The translations under genes were made by a program, and so were the position numbers. From Polynucleobacter sp. (lineage in GTDB: Bacteria > Pseudomonadota > Gammaproteobacteria > Burkholderiales > Burkholderiaceae): a stretch of 35,093 bases of DNA. Location: contig JAEMSI010000018.1 of NCBI GenBank assembly GCA_016462905.1, positions 1 through 35,093 on the forward strand. The letters run 5' to 3'. The notes under the pieces were generated by a model. The model saw nothing but the letters and a program-made list of their open reading frames with translations. It was not told where the DNA came from and ran no database searches. This document shows, piece after piece, positions 14,893 to 23,389 of this stretch. Positions within the stretch are counted from its first letter, which is position 1, and each line of letters begins with the position of its first letter.

Positions 14893-16055
14893 CCGTTTTT
14901 ACGATCGATGATTTTTCTAGCCATGCTCCAGCGATGCACTTCATTTGGGCCGTCGTAGATGCGAAAGGCGCGCATATCTGTAAAGATACGCATCACTTCG
15001 GTCTCGGCGGTTACGCCTTGCCCGCCTAAAATTTGGACACAACGATCGACTACCCGCCATTCGGCTTCAGAACAAACTACCTTAGCGCGACTCGATTCAA
15101 AGTTCGCTTGTTCCCCTTGGTCTAGCAGATCGGCAGTATGCAGAATATGTAAGCGGGCAGTTTGCAAATCCATATCGTTATCCGCCAACATAAAACCAAC
15201 CCCTTCATGTTCACCGAGTGACTTGCCAAAGGCCTGACGATTTCTAGCGTATTCGGTGGCAATATCATGCGCGCGTTGTGCTTGACCTAGCCAGCGCATG
15301 CAGTGAGTAAGACGAGCAGGTCCTAAACGCACTTGGGCGTAGCGAAACCCTTTGCCATATTCACCCAAAATATTTTCGGCGGGTACACGAAGATTTTTGA
15401 ACGATAAAACACTATGCCCACCTGTGAAGCATTGATCGAGGGAATTCATATTGCGCTCGATTTCAATTCCTGAGGCATTCATGTCAGAGAGGAACATGGT
15501 TGAGCGATTATCTTCGGTGCGCGCCATGATAATCACGTAGTCAGCGCCATTGGCACCCGTGATAAACCATTTACGACCATTGATCACAAAATCAGCACCG
15601 TCTTTTACAGCTGAAGTTAGCAACATGGATGGGTCTGATCCAGCACCAGGGGCAGGTTCGGTCATGGCAAAACAGGAGCGAATCTTGCCTTGTACTTGGG
15701 GCTTTAACCAACGTTCTTTTTGGGATGGACTAGCAATTGCCTCCATCATATGAATATTGCCTTCATCGGGCGCATGAATGTTCATGGCTACTGGCCCAAG
15801 TCGAGAATAGCCCGCGGCTTCAAAAATTGCTGCTTTAGCAAGGTGACTTAAACCTAAGCCCCCCATTTCTTTGGAGGCATGAGGAGTTAATAATCCAACT
15901 GATTTAGCCAAACCGACTAGTTCACTGCGAAACTCTTCAGTCGGGCCATGCGCAGTTTGGCGCGGGTCATTTTCTAACGGGATTATTGTTTGCTTGATAA
16001 ATTGCCGAGTGCGCTCAAGCAATTCACGGGTTTCGGTGGGGAGTGAAAAATCCAT
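14889..16055 (-). CDS. Acyl-CoA dehydrogenase family protein, ACAD11-like
   Basis: A 388-residue acyl-CoA dehydrogenase-fold flavoprotein. Motifs are CFAMTEPAPGAGSDPS (about 128-143), WFITGANGADYVI, RQAFGKSLGEHEGV, and QILGGQGVTAETEV. At the usual catalytic Glu position the sequence reads RIYDGPNEVHRWSMAR, giving D368 and the GPNEVHR signature typical of ACAD10/11 and LvaC relatives. In those, the ACAD fold acts on a 4-phosphoacyl-CoA. I chose ATG 16055 because family proteins begin MDFS-L-P; the open frame extends to a TTG at 16127, but no ATG lies there. A GGAGGG sequence 55-65 nt upstream of 16055 is too far to be its ribosome site. First gene of an operon with SDR and APH kinase, divergent from the liv genes. 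Confidence 0.9.
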   Translation of the reverse strand: MDFSLPTETRELLERTRQFIKQTIIPLENDPRQTAHGPTEEFRSELVGLAKSVGLLTPHASKEMGGLGLSHLAKAAIFEAAGYSRLGPVAMNIHAPDEGNIHMMEAIASPSQKERWLKPQVQGKIRSCFAMTEPAPGAGSDPSMLLTSAVKDGADFVINGRKWFITGANGADYVIIMARTEDNRSTMFLSDMNASGIEIERNMNSLDQCFTGGHSVLSFKNLRVPAENILGEYGKGFRYAQVRLGPARLTHCMRWLGQAQRAHDIATEYARNRQAFGKSLGEHEGVGFMLADNDMDLQTARLHILHTADLLDQGEQANFESSRAKVVCSEAEWRVVDRCVQILGGQGVTAETEVMRIFTDMRAFRIYDGPNEVHRWSMARKIIDRKNG

Positions 16056-16238
16056 CGATTTATTGTAATAGCCTAGGTAAGTTAGGGGATTGGCTTTTTT
16101 AGGATTATTTTCCCTCCAAATATACAAAAAAGGGCACTTTTAGCCTTATTCCATTTGCTTTATTAGGGTTTTCGCTATTCAGATAATCCCCTTAGATAGA
16201 CTATTCTCTTAGGATTCCGATTAAAAGGGCACAAATCT
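16056..16238. promoter_or_regulatory. Divergent ACAD/liv intergenic region
   Basis: The 183 bp between the ACAD11-like operon and livG should hold both promoters. On the plus strand AGGGTTTTCGC (16165-16175) is followed by TATTC, then CTTAG-N6-TATTCT (16191-16207), a third version of the block seen before the TRAP and fds genes. The -10-like TATTCT begins 37 bp after the first A of AGGG and lies 31 bp before the GTG start. Shared control of transporter and acyl-CoA genes is plausible but not proven. Confidence 0.45.
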
Positions 16239-17015
16239 GTGGCATCAACAGATTTCATTCTAAAAACATCAGGCTTAACTAAATCATTTAGTGGCTTCAC
16301 TGCGGTTAGCAACGTCAATTTAAACGTGGCTAGGGGGAGTATTCATGCTCTGATTGGCCCCAACGGGGCTGGCAAAACCACCTGTTTTAATTTATTAACT
16401 AAATTTTTAGAGCCGAGCTCGGGTCAGATTTTATTTAATGATGTGGATATTACAAAAGCACGACCTTCGGAAATTGCTCGTCGTGGGATCATTCGTTCTT
16501 TTCAAATTTCCGCAGTTTTTCCGCACATGACCGCATTGGAAAATGTTCGCATTGGTTTACAGCAAGAATTAGGGATTTCATTTCAATTTTGGAAGAGTGA
16601 ATCCGCTTTAGATGTTTTAAATGAGCGAGCCATGATGGCTTTGGAGCAAGTAGGTTTAGTTTCTTTTGCAAACGAACTAGCTGTTAATTTACCTTATGGT
16701 CGCAAGCGCGCTTTAGAAATTGCCGTCACCGTCGCCATGAATCCAGAGTTAATGTTATTGGATGAGCCTACTCAGGGCATGGGTCATGAAGATGTTAGCT
16801 TGGTCACCGATTTAATTAAAAAAGTATCTGCAGGCAGAACCGTATTAATGGTTGAACACAATATGAAAGTGGTTGCCAATATTGCCGATACGATCTCAGT
16901 GTTGCAGCGGGGCGAGGTGATTGCTGAAGGTGCTTATGAATCCGTGTCGAGTAATCCGCAGGTAATGGAAGCCTATATGGGCACAGTTGAAACTGAACTG
17001 CAATCTGCCCATTAA
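16239..17015 (+). CDS. livG: Branched-chain-type ABC transporter ATP-binding protein LivG
   Basis: One of two ATPases of a LIV (HAAT)-type importer. The 258-residue protein has Walker A GPNGAGKTT (about 39-47), a Q-loop region SFQISAVFPHMT, the family's altered signature NLPYGRKRALEIA, Walker B LMLLDEPTQGM and the switch MVEHNMKVV. The start is GTG at 16239, with AAAGGG about 11 nt upstream. It is the first of five genes in the order livG, livF, binding protein, livH, livM, which differs from the Escherichia coli order but is common in betaproteobacteria. All key residues are intact, in contrast to the partner LivF. Confidence 0.94.
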   Translation: MASTDFILKTSGLTKSFSGFTAVSNVNLNVARGSIHALIGPNGAGKTTCFNLLTKFLEPSSGQILFNDVDITKARPSEIARRGIIRSFQISAVFPHMTALENVRIGLQQELGISFQFWKSESALDVLNERAMMALEQVGLVSFANELAVNLPYGRKRALEIAVTVAMNPELMLLDEPTQGMGHEDVSLVTDLIKKVSAGRTVLMVEHNMKVVANIADTISVLQRGEVIAEGAYESVSSNPQVMEAYMGTVETELQSAH

Positions 17016-17034
17016 CCTCAAAGTTTGATTGCCT

Positions 17035-17745
17035 ATGTCGACTACGCCCGTATTGCAAATTCAGGATTTAAATGCTTGGTATGGCGAGTCGCATGTTTTG
17101 CATGGGATTAATTTATCGATTGCATCGGGCGAGATAGTTTGTTTGTTGGGCAGAAATGGCGCTGGCCGAACTTCCACTTTGCGGTCTATTTTGGGTTTAG
17201 TTGGCAATCGAACGGGTTCGATTCAGGTCGATGGTCAAGAGGTGATTGGTAAGCCAACCCATCAAGTTGCACAAATGGGAATCGGGTATTGCCCAGAAGA
17301 GCGCGGTATTTTTACCAGCCTAACGTGTGAGCAGAATTTAATGTTGCCACCGAAAGTGGGCAATAAAATGGCAATGAGCATCGATGAAATTTATGAGATG
17401 TTTCCCAATCTTAAAGAGAGACGCTCGAGTCCGGGTGGAAAATTATCCGGTGGCGAGCAACAAATGCTATCGATTGCCAGAATTTTAAGAACCGGCGCGC
17501 ATTTATTGTTGTTAGATGAAATTACCGAAGGCTTAGCCCCAGTGATTATTCAAAAATTAGGACAAGTCGTCAGAACTTTGCGTGATAAGGGTTATACCGT
17601 AGTGTTAGTAGAACAAAATTTTCGATTTGCTTCTAAGCTTGCTGATCGTAATTACGTGATTGAGCATGGGCAGGTTGTGAAAACGGTCGAGAGGAATGAG
17701 CTCGAGGCCAGCCAAGAGGAACTCAAGATTTTATTGGGTGTGTAA
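17035..17745 (+). CDS. livF: Branched-chain-type ABC transporter ATP-binding protein LivF, Walker A Lys to Arg
   Basis: The second ATPase of the LIV-type importer, 236 residues from ATG 17035 (a TTG at 17029 would add two). Signature KLSGGEQQMLSIARIL, Walker B LLLLDEITEGLAP and switch VVLVEQNFRFA are present. The Walker A reads GRNGAGRTS, with Arg45 (codon CGA) replacing the lysine that normally binds the phosphates. The aspartate and glutamate of Walker B are kept, though the usual proline after DE is isoleucine. I have an impression that arginine occurs in some betaproteobacterial LivF homologs, so this may be a clade trait and not a lesion. It could make one ATP site weak. Starts 19 nt after livG. 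Confidence 0.92.
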   Translation: MSTTPVLQIQDLNAWYGESHVLHGINLSIASGEIVCLLGRNGAGRTSTLRSILGLVGNRTGSIQVDGQEVIGKPTHQVAQMGIGYCPEERGIFTSLTCEQNLMLPPKVGNKMAMSIDEIYEMFPNLKERRSSPGGKLSGGEQQMLSIARILRTGAHLLLLDEITEGLAPVIIQKLGQVVRTLRDKGYTVVLVEQNFRFASKLADRNYVIEHGQVVKTVERNELEASQEELKILLGV

Positions 17746-17783
17746 TACCAAATGATGCATTTAGTTAATAAGGAGAAGTTGAA

Positions 17784-18998
17784 ATGAAAAAGACTGCAAT
17801 TGCAACACTCGCCGCCACCTGCTTTTTAGCAGCAGCCCTGCCCGTTCAGGCTCAAACTATTTCAGATAACGAGGTCAGAATTGGTGTGTTGACTGACTTA
17901 TCTGGAATTTACTCTGCGATTGAGGGTCCAGGGGCGGTTGTCGCTGCTCAAATGGCAGCCAAGGATTTTGGTGGTCAGGTACTCGGTAAAAAAATTGTCA
18001 TTACCTCTGCTGACACGCAATCGAAAGCAGATCTCTCGGGCTCGAAAGCACGCGAGATGTTTGAGAAAGATAAAGTGGACATGATTGTGGGTAACGTATC
18101 GACTGCTGCTGCTTTAGCAGCAATGGAAGTTGCCGATCAATTTAAGCGAGTCTCGATCGTGACGGGTGCAGCATCCTTGCCTATTACGAATGAAAAATGC
18201 ACACCTTATAACGTGCATTATGTATACGACACTTATGCTTTATCACGTGGAACGGGTAAAGCCGTGGTTGATAGCGGCAAGAAGTCTTGGTTTTTTGTCA
18301 CTGCCGATTATGCGTTTGGACATACTCTTGAGCGCGATACCACCGAGGTGGTAGTAGCCAATGGCGGAAAAGTATTGGGTAGCGTTAAGCATCCAATTAA
18401 TACTCAAGACTTTTCTTCATTTATGGCTCAAGCTCAATCATCCAAAGCGGAAGTGATTGGCTTGGCTAATGCGGGTGGTGACACCATTGGTTCAGTCAAG
18501 CAGGCTGCTGAGTTGGGCATTATGGGCTCGAAGCAAACGATTGTGCCACTCCTGATGTTTACCAGCGATATTCAGGCGCTTGGTTTAAAACAAACCTCGG
18601 GCATGATATTTACCGAGGGTTGGTATTGGGATTACAGCGATGCTAATCGTAAATTTGCCGAACGTTTCATGAAGGAATTTAAGGGCACAGCTCCTACATC
18701 GCCGCAGGCAGGGGTTTACTCCGCCACAATGCAGTATCTGAAAGCGGTGGAAGCTACGAAAACCGATAATGCCGATGCCGTCATGAAGCAAATGAAATCA
18801 GTTGAAATTAATGATGGTTTGTTTAAAGGCACCATTCGTGCAGACGGTAAGTTTGAGCATGATATGTATCTGCTGCAAGTGAAAACACCGGGTGAGTCAA
18901 AAAACAAAAATGACGTAGCTAAAGTCATGAAGGTGATTGCTGCTAAAGACGCAACCTTGCCTTTGTCTCAATCGAAGTGCAAGTACGTTACGAAGTAA
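17784..18998 (+). CDS. ABC transporter periplasmic binding protein, LIV-type
   Basis: A 404-residue type I periplasmic binding protein that captures the substrate for LivHMGF. It has a Sec signal peptide (residues 1-23, cut after VQA) and begins QTISDNEVRIGVLTDLSGIYS, the usual LIV-binding fold start. The N-terminal lobe contains NVSTAAALAAMEVADQ and VTGAASLP; the hinge region has WFFVTADYAFGHTLERD. It looks most like the uncharacterised binding proteins that sit with acyl-CoA genes, not like LivJ/LivK, so the ligand may be a carboxylic acid. It has the strongest ribosome site in the operon, AAGGAG 9 nt from the ATG, fitting the need for excess binding protein. Confidence 0.92.
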   Translation: MKKTAIATLAATCFLAAALPVQAQTISDNEVRIGVLTDLSGIYSAIEGPGAVVAAQMAAKDFGGQVLGKKIVITSADTQSKADLSGSKAREMFEKDKVDMIVGNVSTAAALAAMEVADQFKRVSIVTGAASLPITNEKCTPYNVHYVYDTYALSRGTGKAVVDSGKKSWFFVTADYAFGHTLERDTTEVVVANGGKVLGSVKHPINTQDFSSFMAQAQSSKAEVIGLANAGGDTIGSVKQAAELGIMGSKQTIVPLLMFTSDIQALGLKQTSGMIFTEGWYWDYSDANRKFAERFMKEFKGTAPTSPQAGVYSATMQYLKAVEATKTDNADAVMKQMKSVEINDGLFKGTIRADGKFEHDMYLLQVKTPGESKNKNDVAKVMKVIAAKDATLPLSQSKCKYVTK

Positions 18999-19010
18999 AC
19001 CACTTTAGTT

Positions 19011-19925
19011 ATGTTTGAGCTACTAGGAATCACCCCGCAAGCTTTAGTCTCGCAGCTGCTGATTGGACTGATTAATGGTTCTTTCTATGCGCTGTTGAGT
19101 TTAGGCTTGGCGGTGATTTTTGGTTTGCTCAATGTAATTAACTTTACCCACGGCGCTCAATATATGTTGGGCGCCATGGTTGCTTGGATTGGATTGACTC
19201 AACTGGGTAATTGGATCGGGATGCCTGATTTTCAGGTGAATTATTTTGTTGCTCTATTCTTAGCACCCTTAATCGTAGGACTTTTTAGCATCGTGATTGA
19301 AAAAACGATGCTAAAGCGTCTTTATCACCTAGACCATTTATATGGTTTGTTATTAACGTTTGGGCTTGCATTGGTGATTGAGGGGATGTTCCGCCATTGG
19401 TTCGGCGCATTGGGAAATAGTTATCCGGTTCCTGAGTTGCTGCAAGGCGGAGTCAGAGTTGCTGACCTTTTCCTGCCGTATTACCGCCTTTGGGTTGTAT
19501 TTTTTGCCCTGACGGTGTGTTTTGCTACATGGTATTTCATTGAGCGCACTAGTTTGGGTAGCTTACTGCGTGCGGGTACTGAAAATCCTCGTCTATTGCA
19601 AGCACTCGGCGTCAACGTACCATTTATAGTGACTCTGACCTATGGCGCAGGTTGTGCGCTAGCTGCATTTGCCGGTGTGATGGCAGCGCCGATTTATCAG
19701 GTGACCGCTGTAATGGGCGCAAATATCATCATTGTAGTTTTTGCAGTAGTGGTGATTGGTGGAATGGGATCGATTGCCGGTGCTATTTTGACCGGTCTTG
19801 GTTTGGGTATCGTAGAAGGACTCACCAAAGTTTTTTACCCACAGGCTTCATCGGTTTCTATTTTTATCATCATGATCATTGTTCTTTTAATTAAGCCAGC
19901 AGGACTTTTTGGAAAATCGAGTTAA
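19011..19925 (+). CDS. livH: Branched-chain-type ABC transporter permease LivH
   Basis: The 304-residue inner-membrane permease of the LIV-type importer, with about eight hydrophobic segments. Family marks are LINGSFYALLSLGLAVIFGLLNVINFTHG near the start and, toward the end, the GGMGSIAGAILTGLGLGIVE loop that contacts the ATPases. The start is ATG 19011, 12 nt after the binding-protein stop, without a strong ribosome site. Confidence 0.94.
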   Translation: MFELLGITPQALVSQLLIGLINGSFYALLSLGLAVIFGLLNVINFTHGAQYMLGAMVAWIGLTQLGNWIGMPDFQVNYFVALFLAPLIVGLFSIVIEKTMLKRLYHLDHLYGLLLTFGLALVIEGMFRHWFGALGNSYPVPELLQGGVRVADLFLPYYRLWVVFFALTVCFATWYFIERTSLGSLLRAGTENPRLLQALGVNVPFIVTLTYGAGCALAAFAGVMAAPIYQVTAVMGANIIIVVFAVVVIGGMGSIAGAILTGLGLGIVEGLTKVFYPQASSVSIFIIMIIVLLIKPAGLFGKSS

Positions 19926-19931
19926 GTCACT

Positions 19932-20870
19932 ATGAAATTAATACGATCTTCCCTCGACAAAATTTCTTTAATTATTCTGCTTTTATTAGCCATCGTGCCA
20001 TTTCAAGGGGTGGTATATGACCTCTTCATGATGAAAGTATTCTGTTTTGCCATTTTTGCTGCGTCTTTAAATCTACTCCTAGGTTTTGCGGGCTTACTTT
20101 CTTTTGGGCATGCTGCTTTTTTTGGAACGGGCGCATATATTACCGCTTATGTAATGAAGGCTTGGGGCATGACGCCCGAAGTTGGATTGATTCTTGGCGT
20201 TTTATGTTCAACCGCTTTAGGTTATGTTTTTGGTGCCTTAGCTATACGTCGCCAAGGGATTTATTTTGCAATGATTACTTTAGCTTTGGCTCAAGTGATT
20301 TATTTCGTAGCCACTCAAGTTCCCTTTACCAACGGAGAAGATGGCATTCAAGGAGTTCCTCGAGGTAAGTTTTTAGGATTGATTGATTTATCGACATCAA
20401 CCCATATGTACTACTTTTCCTTGGTTGTTTTCATCCTCGCTTTTTTTATGATTAAGCGTATTGTGAGTTCGCCTTTTGGGCAAGTCATGAAATCGATTCG
20501 AGAAAATGAACCGCGCGCCATCTCTTTAGGTTATGACGTTAATCGCTATAAATTAATTGCATTTACCTTATCTGCTGGACTAGCTGGTTTAGGTGGTGGT
20601 TTAAAGAGCTTGGTCTTGCAGTTGGCATCCTTGTCTGATGTTTTCTGGCACACCTCAGGGGAAGCCGTATTAATGACGATATTGGGAGGCATCGGCACAT
20701 TCTGGGGACCCGTCGCTGGCGCAGCCATCATCATTAATTTGCAAAATTATTTAGCCAATTTAGGCGGTTGGAGCACCATTACCACGGGCGCTATTTTCGT
20801 TGTTTGTGTATTGGCTTTCAGACGGGGAATCGTGGGCGAAATTGCGTATCGCTTCAAGATTAAACTTTAG
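19932..20870 (+). CDS. livM: Branched-chain-type ABC transporter permease LivM
   Basis: The second permease, 312 residues, with many membrane spans. LivM marks include AASLNLLLGFAGLLSFGHAAFFGTGAY in the first half, a short cytoplasmic loop with SIRENEPRAISLGYDVNRYK, and the ATPase-contact motif LGGIGTFWGPVAGAA. It begins 6 nt after the livH stop. It ends the five-gene transporter; the next gene follows after 56 bp with no terminator seen. Confidence 0.94.
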   Translation: MKLIRSSLDKISLIILLLLAIVPFQGVVYDLFMMKVFCFAIFAASLNLLLGFAGLLSFGHAAFFGTGAYITAYVMKAWGMTPEVGLILGVLCSTALGYVFGALAIRRQGIYFAMITLALAQVIYFVATQVPFTNGEDGIQGVPRGKFLGLIDLSTSTHMYYFSLVVFILAFFMIKRIVSSPFGQVMKSIRENEPRAISLGYDVNRYKLIAFTLSAGLAGLGGGLKSLVLQLASLSDVFWHTSGEAVLMTILGGIGTFWGPVAGAAIIINLQNYLANLGGWSTITTGAIFVVCVLAFRRGIVGEIAYRFKIKL

Positions 20871-20926
20871 ACCTTTGTTCTTATTTCAAGTCAGTTCTGC
20901 GTGCGCCGTTCTTTACCTAGCCCCTA

Positions 20927-23386
20927 ATGAAAATAGCTCAAGCACGATTTCTTCGCTTTGTAGCTCAGTTTGTTTTGGTATGTGCGACCTTGGTCGCATT
21001 ATTTTGGTTGGTTGGGACTGTCTGGGGACCAAGCTGGATTAAAAAATCGATTGAAGAATATAGTCAGCGCGTTGGATACCGTATCGAATTACAAAGTGTT
21101 TCCGTTGCGCCTTTAGCCTTGCGAGTCGAGCTGACCGGCTTAAAACTAAGTCAAATCGGCGGGAATGATTTATTTACTTTAGAGCGAGGAGTGATTGCGC
21201 TGCGGTGGTCAAAAATTAGTGTGGGTGAAATTGGTATTCAAGCAGTTGATTTACAAAGCCCCCGTGTATTGATTGAAAAGTCGGCCCAGAATAAAAGCCC
21301 TCCTACTTGGAATTGGGTTGATTTTATTCAGCGCATTCAGACTTTGTCGGGTAGCACTAAATCCAGCGTTGCCCCTGAACAGCCGCGGCGTTTTTCTTTG
21401 GAACGTTTGGCGATTGCTGGGGGAGAGATCAAGATTCGCGATAACCTGAGTAAGTGGTCCGATGAATTGGGTCCATTTACCCTTGAACTGCGTGATCTAG
21501 CGAACTACTCAGAGAAAAACACTACCCCTAGCGGTATTCAAACTTTATACACACTCAATTTAGGTAAATTGGATTTTGATATTCCTGCGTTAGGTAAAAA
21601 AATCGCCTTTGATCGGGTTAGCGCAGCCGGAAATGTAAGCAGCCCTAAGGCTGATATTCTCAGTGTGCAATTAAACCTTCAATTAGATGACGCTAATATT
21701 CAGTCGCGCTTTAGTTTTCAGACCAAGTTAGGTGAGCTAACGGGGGTCGTACAAATTCAAAAATTAGCGCTGAGGCCATTTGTATCTTTGCTGCCCGCCA
21801 ATAGCATTTTGCATACTCAAAAAGGTTATTTGGATGCCGATTTAACGTTAGCCTCACAAAAAAATACTTGGGGTATTGCTGGAGACTTACGTTTATTAGA
21901 TACGCAAATTTTAGAGGGTAAAACTAAAGAAGCCTTTTTGCAGTGGCAGGCGATTGATTTGAAGCGTTTGGATATCAGAAAAACAGCCCAAGGCATGACA
22001 TCGCTTGCGATTGATGAACTCAATATCGACCAACCTAATTTTGTTTTTGAAATTAACGATCAAGGTTTTTCTAATCTGCGACGCATGTTTTCTAAACCAA
22101 GTACTAAAGAGCTCGCCGATCAAGAGCTTGTGGAAAATGCTAATAAATCTGAGGCTCAAGCGGAGATTCAGGTGGCTCAAGCAACTACACCCCCTGAAAA
22201 AAAGTTTAATCTCGATATTCGCTCTGTAAAAATTCACAATGGGCGCGTGCAATTTGCTGATTATTTTGTGCGCCCCCAATTCAAAACAGAAATTAATCAA
22301 TTTAACGGCTCCTTGCTTGGCGTCAGTAATACCCCTGGACGCTATGCATCGATTGCATTCAATGGGGTGATGGTAGATAAGGGGAGTATGCGCGCTCGCG
22401 GTCAGGCGTCATTCGATGACCCCCGTCGTAATCACGATATTGCAGTGGATTTTAAAAATTTACCGCTGAAGGCGACTAACCCTTATTTTATGAGTCGAGC
22501 AGGTTATGAGATTGACGATGGAAGCTTGGATTTAATTTTGAACTACAAAGCCAAGGATGCCGAATTGTTTGGCAAGAATCGGATCATTATTCGGAACATT
22601 CAATTAGGCAAAGAAGTGCCTAATTTTGAGGGGAAGCGATTACCCCTCGGATTGGCCGTCATCTTATTAGAAGACTCTGATAAGGTCATCGATATTTCTT
22701 TGGACATTCGCGGTAATGTTGATTCGCCGAAGTTTTCTGCAAGCGGCCTCGTTTGGCAAGCGATTCGAACGGTTTTTACGAATATTGTTACGGCACCTTT
22801 CCGTGCTTTGGCTTCGTTGTTTGGAATTCAGGGGGATACAACGGTTTATTCGGTGGTGGGCGAAAATGTTTTTTTACCTGTAGATCAAGATAAGTTGGAA
22901 AAATTAGCATCGGTTCTTGCAAAACGACCTAAAGCGAATATTGAGTTATCTGGCAGTCTTGATCCTAAAGCGGATCGCGAAGCGCTTGCTAGGGCCAAAG
23001 CAGATCAGGCTATATTAAGTGCAGCTGGATTTAAGGTGGGGCCCAACGAGCCCCTGCCGATTCCGAGCTTGTCTGATCCGCGGATTCAAGCGGGTCTAAA
23101 AAGTGCCTACGCTAGCCAAGTAGGTCGGATTAAATTAACGCAACGTTTGATTATGTTGCCTGATAATGAGGCTCGCTACCAACAACTTAGAAGCGAGTTA
23201 ATTCAAAGTTATTCAATCGGAAATGCGGAATTAGTTGAATTGGCGAGCGCTAGAGCAAAAAATGCTAAAGATTTGATGACGAAGTTGGACCCCAGTATTG
23301 CAAACCGCATTGTTGTTAGTCAGCCTAAAGAGCTTAGCGCCAATCAGGATGGGGTTCCGCTTGGTCTGCAAATGGCGAACCCCTAA
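20927..23386 (+). CDS. DUF748 domain protein (AsmA-like, envelope)
   Basis: An 819-residue protein with one N-terminal membrane anchor (about 10-32) and then a long, mostly beta, periplasmic region. The start of the periplasmic part (YSQRVGYRIELQSVSVAPLALRVELTGLKL) is the AsmA/DUF748 repeat opening, and a later DUF748 core is visible around GMVDKGSMRARGQASFDDP-like and KRLPLGLAVILLEDSDKVIDISLDIRG. The C-terminal 180 residues are helical and charged, with LSGSLDPKADREALARAKAD. AsmA-like proteins form bridge-like lipid conduits or modulate outer membrane assembly; the role of DUF748 is not settled. Family members that I recall are often longer (over 1000 residues), so this may be a short form. 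No ribosome site is obvious. It may be read from the liv operon. Confidence 0.85.
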   Translation: MKIAQARFLRFVAQFVLVCATLVALFWLVGTVWGPSWIKKSIEEYSQRVGYRIELQSVSVAPLALRVELTGLKLSQIGGNDLFTLERGVIALRWSKISVGEIGIQAVDLQSPRVLIEKSAQNKSPPTWNWVDFIQRIQTLSGSTKSSVAPEQPRRFSLERLAIAGGEIKIRDNLSKWSDELGPFTLELRDLANYSEKNTTPSGIQTLYTLNLGKLDFDIPALGKKIAFDRVSAAGNVSSPKADILSVQLNLQLDDANIQSRFSFQTKLGELTGVVQIQKLALRPFVSLLPANSILHTQKGYLDADLTLASQKNTWGIAGDLRLLDTQILEGKTKEAFLQWQAIDLKRLDIRKTAQGMTSLAIDELNIDQPNFVFEINDQGFSNLRRMFSKPSTKELADQELVENANKSEAQAEIQVAQATTPPEKKFNLDIRSVKIHNGRVQFADYFVRPQFKTEINQFNGSLLGVSNTPGRYASIAFNGVMVDKGSMRARGQASFDDPRRNHDIAVDFKNLPLKATNPYFMSRAGYEIDDGSLDLILNYKAKDAELFGKNRIIIRNIQLGKEVPNFEGKRLPLGLAVILLEDSDKVIDISLDIRGNVDSPKFSASGLVWQAIRTVFTNIVTAPFRALASLFGIQGDTTVYSVVGENVFLPVDQDKLEKLASVLAKRPKANIELSGSLDPKADREALARAKADQAILSAAGFKVGPNEPLPIPSLSDPRIQAGLKSAYASQVGRIKLTQRLIMLPDNEARYQQLRSELIQSYSIGNAELVELASARAKNAKDLMTKLDPSIANRIVVSQPKELSANQDGVPLGLQMANP

Positions 23387-23389
23387 ACT

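Noticed and set aside
16056..16127. Longer N-terminus of the ACAD11-like protein from TTG 16127
   Set aside because: The 24 added residues are lysine/asparagine-rich with no family similarity, and family proteins start at MDFS; the nearby GGAGGG has no start codon at a proper distance.
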